From JADKAV01 sp041393775 (GTDB lineage: Bacteria; Actinomycetota; Actinomycetes; S36-B12; UBA10799), in assembly GCA_041393775.1 (NCBI GenBank), contig JAWKJM010000003.1, positions 806,001-870,000 on the forward strand: 64,000 nt of DNA, given 5' to 3'. This document shows positions 27,631-37,811 of this stretch, one piece after another. Positions within the stretch are counted from its first letter, which is position 1, and every line of letters starts with the position of its first letter. The notes below the pieces were generated by a model. It was not told where the DNA came from and made no database searches. It worked only from the letters and a program-made list of their open reading frames with translations. A program made the translations under genes and the position numbers.

Positions 27631-28989
27631 ATGTCCATGGCCGCGCAGCGGCCCGTCACCACGACCGCCCCACTCGACCCGCCGGGGTCGCCGAAACTCC
27701 TCGCCTACGCCACCGGTTCGGTCGGCATGGGCGTGTGGGTCACCGTCCCCGGTCTGCTTCTGCTGTACTTCCTCACCGACGTCCTCGCGGTCACGCCGTG
27801 GCTGGCCGGCCTCGCGCTGCTGCTGCCCAAGGCGATCGACGTGATCGTCCACCCCTGGTTCGGCACTGTGTCCGACCGTCAGCGGACCAAGTACGGCCAC
27901 CGCCGCCACATGATGTGGATCGGGCTGCTGCTGGTCGTCGCGCTGATCGGGATGTTCTCTGTCCCGGCATCCTTGAGCGGAGCAGGTGCTGCGCTGTGGG
28001 TCGGAGCCTTCTACATCCTGGGCAACCTCCTATTCGCATCGTTCCAGGTGCCGTACCTGACCACCCCGAGCGATCTCGACGTCTCCTACCACCAGCGCAC
28101 CCGCGTGATGACCTACCGGATGGTGGTCCTGACCGTCGGACTGCTGGGCGCAGGCGTTGTCGCCCCGGCGCTGGTCAAGTCCGGCGAGCGCGGTGACTAC
28201 ACGATGATGGCCGTGCTGCTGTCAGCCGTCATGCTGGTCTCCGGGATCGTCGCCATCGCCGGCATCAAGCGGCTGGGTGCATGGATGCCGGAGGCCGCCG
28301 CCGACACCGTCCACCCCAGCTTCAAGGACGGCGTCGCCGTTGCGTTGCGCGACCGCGAGTTCCGCATGCTCGTCCTCTCGTACTTGTTCACCGGCACCGT
28401 TACCCACCTGTTCATGGCGGGGGTCCCGTACTACGCGGAGTACGTGTTCGGGAACGTCGGGCTGACCGCCCTGTTCATGGGGTCGTTCCTGGCCCCGGCG
28501 ATCATCGCCAGCCCGGTGTGGCTGCGTGTCAGCAAGCGGATCGGCAAGCAGCGCGGGCTACTGATCAGCCAGTCCATGTTCATCGTCGGCTCCTTGTCGC
28601 TGGCCGCCGGTTCCGTGCTGGGCCTCGCCGTCACGACTGTCGTCGTCGCAATGCTCGGAACGGCTTTCGCCGGTCTGCAACTGTTCGCCTTCTCGATGGT
28701 GCCCGACGTCGTGCGTGCCGCCAGCGCCGACGGCAGTAAGGCCGCGTCCTACACCGGTGTCTGGACGGCCACCGAAGCCACCGGCACCGCGGTCGGCCCG
28801 TACGTCTACAGCGCCGTCCTGGCGATCGGTGGGTTCGCCGCGTCAGCTGCCGGCCAGGATGTGACCCAGACCAGCAGCGCCATGACCGCGCTGGTGATCG
28901 GGTTCACGGCCGTGCCGGCAGTGCTCATGGGTGTGGCGATGCTCTTCCAGCGCCGGTACCGTCTCGACGCAACCTTCGTGGGCCAGTGA
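27631..28989 (+). CDS. GPH-type MFS transporter
   Basis: 452-residue membrane protein with about twelve hydrophobic segments. LLAYATGSVGMGVWV, the loop motif DVIVHPWFGTVSDRQRTKYGHRRHMM, and FQVPYLTTPSDL are typical of the glycoside-pentoside-hexuronide:cation symporter group (MelB/LacY-like fold). Substrates of this group include sugars and glycosides but also lipids and organic acids. Start ATG at 27631 is used. The stop overlaps the start of the next gene by 1 bp, indicating coupled translation. Confidence 0.9.
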   Translation: MSMAAQRPVTTTAPLDPPGSPKLLAYATGSVGMGVWVTVPGLLLLYFLTDVLAVTPWLAGLALLLPKAIDVIVHPWFGTVSDRQRTKYGHRRHMMWIGLLLVVALIGMFSVPASLSGAGAALWVGAFYILGNLLFASFQVPYLTTPSDLDVSYHQRTRVMTYRMVVLTVGLLGAGVVAPALVKSGERGDYTMMAVLLSAVMLVSGIVAIAGIKRLGAWMPEAAADTVHPSFKDGVAVALRDREFRMLVLSYLFTGTVTHLFMAGVPYYAEYVFGNVGLTALFMGSFLAPAIIASPVWLRVSKRIGKQRGLLISQSMFIVGSLSLAAGSVLGLAVTTVVVAMLGTAFAGLQLFAFSMVPDVVRAASADGSKAASYTGVWTATEATGTAVGPYVYSAVLAIGGFAASAAGQDVTQTSSAMTALVIGFTAVPAVLMGVAMLFQRRYRLDATFVGQ

Positions 28990-29690
28990 TGGATGTCCTG
29001 CTGATCCTCGTGGCCGTGTCGATCGTGGCCGGAGCCGTCGCGCAGTCGGTGACCGGCATGGGCTTCTCGCTGGTGGCCGCGCCCGCCCTGCTCGCGTATC
29101 TCGGCCCGCGCAACGGAGTGGCGGTGGTTGTCGTCCTCGCGGCGATGGCCTCGCTGCTGCCGCTGTCGCAGCAGTGGCGGCAGATCCGCTGGCGGGACGC
29201 CTCCTCGCTGCTGCTGCCGACCCTCTTGGCCACACCGGTCATCGCGTTCGCGCTTGCCGGGGTCGACACCGCACTCGTCGCAGTCGCCGCCGGGGTCGCC
29301 GTGATAGCCGGAGTGGTACTGCTGGCCCGCGGAGCTTCGTGGGCGTGGTTCAAGGGTCTGCCCGGTGCGGTGGCCGCAGGATTCGCCAGCGCGACCCTCA
29401 ATGTGGTCGGTGGGGTAGGTGGACCACCCGTGGGGATGTTCGCCGCAAACGCCGGCTGGCAACCGGTCCAGACCCGGGCCACCCTGCAGTTCTTCTTCCT
29501 GATCCAGAACCTCGTGACGGCTGTGGTGATCGGCGTCGTCGGCCCGCAGTGGTGGATGATCGCCGCTCTGGTCGCCGGGACCGTCGTAGGCGCCGCACTG
29601 GTGGCGAAGGTCCCGGCGCACCTGGCGCGGATCGCGGTGCTGGTGGTGGCGGCTCTGGGCGGTGCGAGTCTGGTGATGGCCAACGTCTGA
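28989..29690 (+). CDS. TSUP (TauE/SafE) family membrane protein
   Basis: 233-residue protein with the duplicated TSUP motif: GAVAQSVTGMGFSLVAAPALL at the N-terminus and GFASATLNVVGGVGGPPVGMF in the middle. About seven or eight hydrophobic segments are present. Members export sulfite or sulfoacetate, or import organosulfur compounds. It is the last gene of the inserted operon (1-bp overlap with the symporter). With the monooxygenase this hints at a sulfur-containing compound, but that is only inference. Confidence 0.9.
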   Translation: MDVLLILVAVSIVAGAVAQSVTGMGFSLVAAPALLAYLGPRNGVAVVVVLAAMASLLPLSQQWRQIRWRDASSLLLPTLLATPVIAFALAGVDTALVAVAAGVAVIAGVVLLARGASWAWFKGLPGAVAAGFASATLNVVGGVGGPPVGMFAANAGWQPVQTRATLQFFFLIQNLVTAVVIGVVGPQWWMIAALVAGTVVGAALVAKVPAHLARIAVLVVAALGGASLVMANV

Positions 29691-29710
29691 TCCGGCGACA
29701 CACGCCCCCC

Positions 29711-29826
29711 TGTGTGACGAAGTTGCGGGGGCCAAAGACGGACTGTAACGAAGGTGCGCGGTCGCAACGAGGCGAACCGCGCACCTTCGACACGCAGCGC
29801 CCGGAGGGCTACCAACTGCGTCACAA
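29711..29826. repeat. Family A intergenic repeat, copy 6
   Basis: Forward GTT-type (29712) and GGT-type (29743) words are followed by a GGT-type reverse word and a decayed ACTGCGTCACA word. It starts 21 bp after the TSUP stop. Confidence 0.78.
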
Positions 29827-29833
29827 TCGCGTC

Positions 29834-30093
29834 TCCCTCGGGCCGGCGGGGGGTCTGCGTCGGGCCGCCGGGGTCGGTACGCAGTCCCTGATGTGGCGTC
29901 CCTCGGGCCGGCGGGGGGTCTGCGTCGGGCCGCCGGGGTCGGTACGCAGTCCCTGATGTGGCGTCCCCCGGGCCGGCGGGGGGTCTGCGTCGGGCCGCCG
30001 GGGTCGGTACGCAGTCCCTGATGTGGCGTCCCCCGGGCCGGCGGGGGGTCTGCGTCAGGCCGCCGGGGTCAGTACGAAGACCTTGATGTCGCG
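29834..30093. repeat. 65-bp tandem array, four units
   Basis: Units begin at 29834, 29899, 29964 and 30029. Units 1-3 are almost identical. The second half of unit 4 is the 3' end of the nitroreductase-type gene and differs from the other units at about 6 of 42 positions. Units 1-3 have CGA (Arg, minus strand) where unit 4 has the TGA stop. Confidence 0.88.
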
Positions 30094-30528
30094 ACCAGCC
30101 CGGCCCCGATACGCGTGGTACGCGGGCCAGATCTGGTACATCAGTCGCCAGATCTGTTCGCGCTCCTTGTCATCGGTGACGAGCCGGGCGGTCATCGGCC
30201 GCGGGTTCTCGTCGACGTCGAAGAGGCACGCGGGGTCGGCTTCCAGGTTCAGCGCCCAGGCGGGGTGGTGCTTCTGCCCGAAGTTGGAGCCGATGAGCAC
30301 GTACTCGTCGGGCGCCCGGGTGCCGTACAACAAGGTCACGGTTCGTTGCTGGCCCGACTTGCGCCCCCTCGTGGTGAGCAGGCACTGCGGCAGCCCGTAG
30401 TTGCCCAAGAGGCCGAACTTGCCGCCACTGCGCTTCACGACCTTCGCGTCCAGCGGCGCCAGTCGCGCGGCGGTCCACGCGAACCACTTCTTGTGCCCCA
30501 GCCAGCGCATCACGTCTCGGTATGCCAT
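30055..30528 (-). CDS. Nitroreductase/deazaflavin (F420)-dependent oxidoreductase family protein
   Basis: 157-residue split-barrel protein. The run CLLTTRGRKSGQQRTVTLLY, then EYVLIGSNFGQKHHPAWALN, is diagnostic of the Ddn-like F420H2-dependent quinone reductase/nitroreductase family, which reduces quinones or nitro compounds. The closing IWPAYHAYRGRAGRDIKVFVL is also typical. The stop codon lies in the last unit of a 65-bp tandem array. The start region holds a TAGTTT hexamer 7 nt upstream that overlaps the promoter of the divergent acetyltransferase gene. Confidence 0.88.
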   Translation of the reverse strand: MAYRDVMRWLGHKKWFAWTAARLAPLDAKVVKRSGGKFGLLGNYGLPQCLLTTRGRKSGQQRTVTLLYGTRAPDEYVLIGSNFGQKHHPAWALNLEADPACLFDVDENPRPMTARLVTDDKEREQIWRLMYQIWPAYHAYRGRAGRDIKVFVLTPAA

Positions 30529-30535
30529 AGGCCCG

Positions 30536-30545
30536 AAACTACTGT
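30536..30545. promoter_or_regulatory. Overlapping divergent -10 hexamers (leaderless both ways)
   Basis: On the minus strand TAGTTT (30541 to 30536) ends 7 nt before the ATG at 30528. On the plus strand TACTGT (30540-30545) ends 6 nt before the GTG at 30552. The two hexamers share 2 bp, so RNA polymerase could open only one at a time. Confidence 0.5.
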
Positions 30546-30551
30546 GGTCGG

Positions 30552-30992
30552 GTGCTCGTTGTGCGACCGGCGTCCGATGCCGAGGTGCGGAGCGTCCAAT
30601 TGCGGGTCCTGCGCCCGGACGGTCCCCTGCCGGGCGACACCGAACCCACGGGGCACTGGTCCCACGTGGCCGCCACCGTGGATGAGCGGGTGATCGGGGC
30701 GTGTACGGTCGGCCCTTCGGCGTGGCGGCATCCGGACCTGGTGGAGCTGGTCGACCCGCAATGGCAGTTGCGGTCGATGGCGGTGCTGCCGGAGTTTCGC
30801 GGCGGAGTCGGTACGCAGTTGCTGACGGCGGCAGTCGGGATGGCTCGGGCCGCCGGGGCAGCCAGCCTGTGGGCCAACGCCAGGCGCGAGGCCCTGGGTC
30901 TCTACACCCGCGGCGGATGGACGATCGTCGGGTCCCAGTGGCACAAACCGGGCATCGGGCCACACCGGTATGTGGTGCTGCAACGGCCCTGA
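30552..30992 (+). CDS. GNAT family N-acetyltransferase
   Basis: 146-residue acetyltransferase. The acetyl-CoA site is LRSMAVLPEFRGGVGTQLL (motif A, with RGGVGT in place of the usual RGxGxG/A), followed by LWANARREALGLYTRGGWTIVG (motif B). GTG at 30552 follows a TACTGT hexamer by 6 nt. The start codons of this gene and the divergent nitroreductase-type gene are only 23 bp apart. The acceptor substrate is unknown. Confidence 0.88.
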   Translation: MLVVRPASDAEVRSVQLRVLRPDGPLPGDTEPTGHWSHVAATVDERVIGACTVGPSAWRHPDLVELVDPQWQLRSMAVLPEFRGGVGTQLLTAAVGMARAAGAASLWANARREALGLYTRGGWTIVGSQWHKPGIGPHRYVVLQRP

Positions 30993-31083
30993 TGCCTCAG
31001 TGCCCGCAGACTCTGGGCCTGAATGCGCGATGGTGGCAGGCGTAGACTACGAGACGTAGGGCTTCGCAGGCTTGTTGCGTCTG

Positions 31084-31102
31084 TCAGGCGCTCGTCGCCT
31101 GA
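31084..31102 (+). promoter_or_regulatory. Stem-loop in the 5' region of the universal stress gene
   Basis: TCAGGCG-CTCGT-CGCCTGA, a perfect 7-bp stem with a 5-nt loop, 36 bp before the ATG. It could be a terminator of an upstream transcript or a leader element. Confidence 0.45.
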
Positions 31103-31138
31103 GGACACCGGCCATCGGGATGGACGGAGGGTGCTGAG

Positions 31139-32005
31139 ATGTCAGGTTCAATCATTGTCGGTTACGACGGGTCGCGCGGTTCGGCCGATGCGTTGAGGTG
31201 GGCTGCGCAGGCCGCCAAGCAACGTGACCGCAACCTCCACATCATCACTACGTGGACCATGCCCGCGGCGGACCTGGGGATAGGGGCGTCATCGACGCTG
31301 CAGGACGAACTGCTCGACGAGTTGCGCGACGAGGCCCAGACCGCGAACAACGAGGGCTTGGAGATCGCCGCAGGCATCGGCGCCAACGCGACCGGCGAGA
31401 TAGTGATCGGCCGCACCGCAGCCGCGCTGGTCCATCACTCCGAAGACGCGGACATGGTCGTGGTGGGAAGTCATGGAACGGGAGGATTGACGGGATATCT
31501 TCTGGGCAGCGTTTCCCGCCAGGTGTCCAGCCACGCCAAGTGCCCAGTCGTGGTCGTGCGTCCTGGCAGCCCGGACGCCCACGACATGGTGGTCGGGGTG
31601 GACGGCTCGGAGCATTCGTTGAAAGCGCTGGGGTGGGCATTCGAGCAGGCGAGTTTCAGCGGGATGCAGTTGCACGTCCTGCACAGTTGGGAGATCCCCC
31701 CGACGTGGTCGATGGTCGAGGTCCCCAGTTATGAGCCGGAAGTGCTCATCCGCGACTACGGCAACTCCGAGTTGCGCGAGACCTCCGAGGCGATGGCGGG
31801 GTTCCGCGAGGATTTCCCGGATGTGAAGGTCCGGCAGGAAGTGATGAAGGGCTCCCCGGTCAAGTCGTTGGTCAAGGCCAGCGACACAGCGGCCCTGTTG
31901 GTCGTGGGATCGCGTGGTCTGGGCGGTTTCAGGGGACTGCTGCTGGGCTCGGTGAGCCACGCGGTGGTGCACAAGGCCAACTGTTCAGTGGCTGTCGTAC
32001 CGTGA
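31139..32005 (+). CDS. Universal stress protein, tandem UspA domains
   Basis: 288-residue protein with two UspA domains. Each begins with a strand and Asp (SIIVGYDGSRGSAD and DMVVGVDGSEHSLK). Each ends with the ATP-binding pattern: GSHGTGGLTGYLLGSVS and GSRGLGGFRGLLLGSVS. Two-domain, ATP-binding Usp proteins of this kind are common in actinobacteria and are linked to dormancy and hypoxia. GGAGGGTG precedes the ATG, so this gene has a leader, unlike many neighbours. purQ follows after 4 bp. Confidence 0.95.
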   Translation: MSGSIIVGYDGSRGSADALRWAAQAAKQRDRNLHIITTWTMPAADLGIGASSTLQDELLDELRDEAQTANNEGLEIAAGIGANATGEIVIGRTAAALVHHSEDADMVVVGSHGTGGLTGYLLGSVSRQVSSHAKCPVVVVRPGSPDAHDMVVGVDGSEHSLKALGWAFEQASFSGMQLHVLHSWEIPPTWSMVEVPSYEPEVLIRDYGNSELRETSEAMAGFREDFPDVKVRQEVMKGSPVKSLVKASDTAALLVVGSRGLGGFRGLLLGSVSHAVVHKANCSVAVVP

Positions 32006-32009
32006 GGGT

Positions 32010-32678
32010 GTGCGCGTAGGAGTAGTCACCTTCCCGGGAACGCTGGACGACGTAGATGCCGCTCGGGCGGTGCGGTACGCCGGTGGCGAGCCGGTCGACC
32101 TGTGGCACGGCGATGCCGACCTGAAAGCCGTGGATGCGGTCGTGTTGCCGGGCGGATTCTCCTACGGCGACTACCTGAGGTGCGGCGCGATCGCCCGGTT
32201 CGCGCCCGTGATGAGTGAGATCATCACCGCTGCTGAGCACGGCCTGCCGGTGCTGGGCATCTGCAACGGGTTCCAGATCCTGTGCGAAGCGCACTTGCTC
32301 CCCGGTGCGTTGGTGCGCAATGAGAGCCTTCATTTCGTGTGCCGGGACCAGCGGTTGCGAGTGGACAACGCCGACACCGCTTGGACCGCCGGGTTCACTG
32401 CCGGTCAGGAGATCACGATTCCGGTGAAGAACGGCGAAGGTTCCTATATAGCCGACGAGCCGACCCTGGACCGCCTCGAAGGTGACGGCCGGGTCGTCTT
32501 CCGGTACGTGGGCGGCAACCCCAACGGCTCCCGGCGCGACATCGCGGGAATCACCAACGCGGCGGGTAATGTCGTGGGCCTCATGCCGCATCCGGAGCAC
32601 GCCATCGACCCCCTCACAGGGCCCGGCACCGACGGACTGGGACTGTTCACGGCCGTGCTGCACAGGGTCGTGGCCTAG
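32010..32678 (+). CDS. purQ: Phosphoribosylformylglycinamidine synthase subunit PurQ
   Basis: 222-residue class I glutaminase that supplies ammonia for FGAM synthesis. The nucleophile is Cys in LGICNGFQIL, and His/Glu are in GLMPHPEHAID; VLPGGFSYGDYLRCG is the PurQ signature. The GTG start lies 4 bp past the universal stress gene stop, so it may be co-transcribed with it rather than with purS. A family A repeat follows, and then purL after about 490 bp. Confidence 0.97.
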   Translation: MRVGVVTFPGTLDDVDAARAVRYAGGEPVDLWHGDADLKAVDAVVLPGGFSYGDYLRCGAIARFAPVMSEIITAAEHGLPVLGICNGFQILCEAHLLPGALVRNESLHFVCRDQRLRVDNADTAWTAGFTAGQEITIPVKNGEGSYIADEPTLDRLEGDGRVVFRYVGGNPNGSRRDIAGITNAAGNVVGLMPHPEHAIDPLTGPGTDGLGLFTAVLHRVVA

Positions 32679-32696
32679 CCGCTGGCCGATGCCCGA

Positions 32697-32813
32697 TTGT
32701 GACGAAGGTGCCGGCGCACCCATCCGGCTTGTTACGAAGGTGCGCGGTCGCAGCCGGCCGGACCGGCCAACAACGTGACAAACCCGGCTTGAGCCCCGCA
32801 ACTTCGTCACAAA
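32697..32813. repeat. Family A intergenic repeat, copy 7
   Basis: Two GGT-type forward words (from 32697 and 32729, 32 bp apart), a decayed reverse word (ACAACGTGACA) and a GTT-type reverse word. It lies 19 bp past purQ. Confidence 0.8.
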
Positions 32814-32913
32814 GGGCCGGCGCGGGCCCACTGTGCCGAATCGTGACCGCCTTTTAACACGGCCGTCGTCGGCGCACGCGTGATCGGTAACCTGTGAGCG
32901 ATCACCTGGAGGC

Positions 32914-33093
32914 ATGAGGCAACGCACGAAGCGGGACTGCCGGGTAGGACCGGGGGGTTCCGGCGCGCCGAACACGACGACGCTGCGGCGCGGATACTCC
33001 CATGTGGGCCCGAGAACGCTGGAGGACGCATTGGCCCAGAAGCAGGCGCAGGTCCCGGTCCCTGCGCCGTCGGTTGGACGATCCGACGCCTGA
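32914..33093 (+). CDS. Small open reading frame of 59 codons before purL
   Basis: ATG at 32914 to TGA at 33093. The C-terminal half (RRGYSHVGPRTLEDALAQKQ, then AQVPVPAPSVGRSDA) looks protein-like, with a possible short helix. I do not recognise the family. The SD (GGAGG) is only 1 nt from the ATG, but an 8-codon reading frame from GTG at 32894 ends in ATGA overlap with this start, so translation could be coupled. It lies on the same strand in the gap between purQ and purL. Whether it is expressed is unknown. Confidence 0.4.
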   Translation: MRQRTKRDCRVGPGGSGAPNTTTLRRGYSHVGPRTLEDALAQKQAQVPVPAPSVGRSDA

Positions 33094-33159
33094 TGGCTCG
33101 CTGCGCGGTTCGTCCCGAAGACACAGCAGACCTGAGACTGAGGGCCCGCGCCCGCCACC

Positions 33160-33165
33160 TAAACT
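33160..33165 (+). promoter_or_regulatory. -10 hexamer TAAACT for purL (leaderless)
   Basis: TAAACT ends 6 nt before the ATG at 33172. Confidence 0.5.
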
Positions 33166-33171
33166 CAAGGC

Positions 33172-35402
<2,231 letters not shown>

Positions 35403-35406
<4 letters not shown>

Positions 35407-36005
35407 GGCCGGTCAGTCCGGTGGTGCTGACCGGACGCCGCCTGCGACTCGAGCCGTTGTCGCCGGCACACGAGGCGGGACTGCGGGCCATCACGGACCC
35501 GCAGTTGTACCGCTACCTGCCCGAGTACCCGGAGGACTTCGACGCCTGGTTCCCCGCAGCGCTGGCCTCCACCGATCCGCTGTTCTTCGCGGCGGTGGTC
35601 GACGGGCACGCGACCGGCCGGGCGTCCATCATGCGGATCGACCTGCCCAACGGTGTCGCCGAGATCGGCAACGTGCTGTGGGGACCGGATCTGCGGCGCA
35701 CCCCCGCTGCGACCGAGGCGGTTTTCCTGTTGACCGACTACTTGTTCGGCCTCGGCGCCCGCCGGGTGGAGTGGAAGTGCAACGACCGCAACGAGGCCTC
35801 CAAGACCACCGCCAGGCGCTTCGGCTTCACCTTCGAAGGGGTCTTCCGGCAACACATGATCGTCAAGGGCCACAACCGCGACACCGCCTGGTTCTCGCTG
35901 CTGGACCGCGAGTGGCCACGGCGCCGGGAAGCAGTTGAAGCATGGCTCGACCCGGGCAATTTCGATACCGAAGGAGTGCAGCGGCGGGCTCTGGAGCGGG
36001 TCTAG
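35403..36005 (+). CDS. GNAT acetyltransferase, RimJ/RimL-like
   Basis: 200-residue acetyltransferase of the RimJ/RimL group: LTGRRLRLEPLSPAH at the N-terminus, a GNVLWGPDLRRTPAATEAVF acetyl-CoA region and WKCNDRNEASKTTARRFGF, then FEGVFRQHMIVKGHNRDTAW. Members acetylate protein N-termini or small amines. The GTG overlaps the purL stop (GTGA), so it is translated with purL. It is convergent with the PIG-L gene, with a family A repeat between. Confidence 0.92.
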
Positions 36006-36045
36006 TGTCTTGTGTGACGCCGGTCTCGGTTGCCGGCACGGGCGG

Positions 36046-36161
36046 TTGTGACGAAGTCGACGGTCCGCGGGGCGGTTTGTCACGACGTTGCGGGCTTCAC
36101 GGCCCTTCGACCCCGCACCTTCGTCACAGACCGCTGGACGGGCACGCACCTTCGTCACAAA
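36046..36161. repeat. Family A intergenic repeat, copy 8
   Basis: Two GTT-type forward words (partly decayed) followed by two exact CGCACCTTCGTCACA reverse words. It lies between the convergent stop codons at 36005 and 36171. Confidence 0.8.
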
Positions 36162-36170
36162 GGCGGCCGT

Positions 36171-36878
36171 CTAGAACCGCCACACCTCCACGCCCAAAGC
36201 AGCGGATACCCCGACCCGTAAGCCGGTGTGCTCCAGGAATCCGCGCAGGAACTGCGGATCCGACATCGGGTGGTCGCCGAGCCCCTTGAGGTAGGCCTCG
36301 TGCTTGGAAAGGGACTCGATTGCGCGGTCCACACCCTCGGACACGTCCAACGCGTGGGTCGCATCCGGCGAGCCGGCAACGAGGACGGTCCCGACCGAGT
36401 GCGGTTGCGAACCGGGGAAGATCCACCGGTTCCCAGCATCGGCGACGGCGTCCAAGGCAGCCGTCCCCACTGCCCGATGATCCGCGCTGTTCCTCGCGCC
36501 AGGCCCCCAGGACTCCCGGTGGTTGAACAGCAGCACCGTGTCGGGCCGGTGCCGGCGGACGGCTTCGGCCAAGTCGCGCCGTAGGGGCAACCCGTACTCG
36601 ATGGTTCCGTCGGGGTAGTCGAGGAACTCGACAACGTCCACCCCGACAACGGCCGCGCTCGCGTACTGCTCCTGCTCACGCACCCGGGCCGCTTCGGATG
36701 GTGCCATGGCGTCGATCCCGGCCTCGCCGCGAGTGACCAGCAGGTAACGGCACTCGACACCCGCCGCCGTCCAGACCGCCACCGCTGCAGCCGCGCCGTA
36801 TTCGATGTCGTCGGGGTGGGCAACGATCGCAAGGACCCGTTCCGGGGTGTGCTCGAGAAGTTCCATGGGATGAAGCAT
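36171..36878 (-). CDS. PIG-L family deacetylase
   Basis: 235-residue zinc hydrolase. The metal motif AHPDDIEYGAAA is near residue 20, and a second His-bearing segment is NHRESWGPGARNSADHRAVG. PIG-L/LmbE proteins remove N-acetyl groups from GlcNAc-containing compounds, including the mycothiol intermediates MshB/Mca in actinobacteria; this one is shorter than MshB, so the substrate is not fixed. ATG at 36878 has AGAGG upstream; ATG at 36866 is the alternative. It diverges from the next SDR gene. Confidence 0.9.
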   Translation of the reverse strand: MLHPMELLEHTPERVLAIVAHPDDIEYGAAAAVAVWTAAGVECRYLLVTRGEAGIDAMAPSEAARVREQEQYASAAVVGVDVVEFLDYPDGTIEYGLPLRRDLAEAVRRHRPDTVLLFNHRESWGPGARNSADHRAVGTAALDAVADAGNRWIFPGSQPHSVGTVLVAGSPDATHALDVSEGVDRAIESLSKHEAYLKGLGDHPMSDPQFLRGFLEHTGLRVGVSAALGVEVWRF

Positions 36879-36938
36879 TCCACCTCTGCGACGACCACGC
36901 CCGCGCGGTTAGGGTCGAGGCGACGGAAGAGGGAAGCT

Positions 36939-37769
36939 ATGAAAACGGTCGAGGGTAAGACGGTTCTGGTCACGGGCGCGGCCATGGGCCTGGGGAAGTT
37001 GTTCGCCGAAGCGGCGGTGCGGGACAAGGCGTCCGCAGTTGTCCTGTGGGACATCAATGAGGCTGAGCTTGCCAATACCGCCGCAGAGCTCGAAGCCGCC
37101 GGGGGCGTGATCCACTCCTACATCGTCGATGTCTCGTCAGCGGAGGCGATCGCTCAGGCCTCGCAGTGGGTGCGCGACGAGGTGGGCATGGTCGAGATCT
37201 TGATCAACAACGCCGGCATCGTGCGTGGGAACGGCTACTTCTGGGAGACCGGTGACGTCGCGAACATCCAGCAGACTATGGCGATCAACTCGCTGGCGCC
37301 CATGCTCATCACTCGCGAGTTCCTGCCGGGCATGATCGCGGTCGGCACGGACTGCCGCATCGTCAACATCGCCTCGTCGGCGGGGCTGGTGGCCAACCCC
37401 CGGATGGCGGTGTACGCGGCTTCGAAGTGGGCAGCCGTCGGATGGTCGGATTCCGTGCGGCTCGAACTCGAGCAGGCCGGGCACAAGCAGATCAAGGTCA
37501 CCACGGTCTGCCCCACCTACATCAACACCGGCATGTTCGACGGCGCCAAGGGCATCCTGCTGACGCCCATGCTCGAGCAGGAGGAGGTCGTCGAGGGCAC
37601 CTGGAAGGAGATGCTCAAAGGCGGGCCGTTCCTGATCATCCCGTGGACCTCCCGGCTGAACAAGATCCTCAGTGCCATCCTGCCGGTCAGCGTGCGTGAC
37701 TTCTACCTCGACCACGCGGGGGTGTACCACTCGATGGAGGAGTTCACCGGCCACGACAACGAGAAGTGA
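36939..37769 (+). CDS. Short-chain dehydrogenase/reductase
   Basis: 276-residue SDR. TGAAMGLG (cofactor), Asp in VVLWDINEAE (NAD preference), ILINNAGIV, NIASSAGLV and YAASK are present. The C-terminal part (TPMLEQEEVVEGTWKEML, then IIPWTSRLNKILSAILPVSV) resembles the human RDH10/HSD17B11-like group acting on lipids or retinoids. AGAGGGA precedes the ATG. The gene is isolated; a large repeat region of family B type follows. Confidence 0.9.
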   Translation: MKTVEGKTVLVTGAAMGLGKLFAEAAVRDKASAVVLWDINEAELANTAAELEAAGGVIHSYIVDVSSAEAIAQASQWVRDEVGMVEILINNAGIVRGNGYFWETGDVANIQQTMAINSLAPMLITREFLPGMIAVGTDCRIVNIASSAGLVANPRMAVYAASKWAAVGWSDSVRLELEQAGHKQIKVTTVCPTYINTGMFDGAKGILLTPMLEQEEVVEGTWKEMLKGGPFLIIPWTSRLNKILSAILPVSVRDFYLDHAGVYHSMEEFTGHDNEK

Positions 37770-37811
37770 GGGCATGCGGTTGGCGTTCGGCCCGCTGCTT
37801 GCCTGCGAGGC

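Noticed and set aside
29834..30093. The 65-bp array as a CRISPR
   Set aside because: Whole 65-bp units are repeated without unique spacers, and no cas gene is present.
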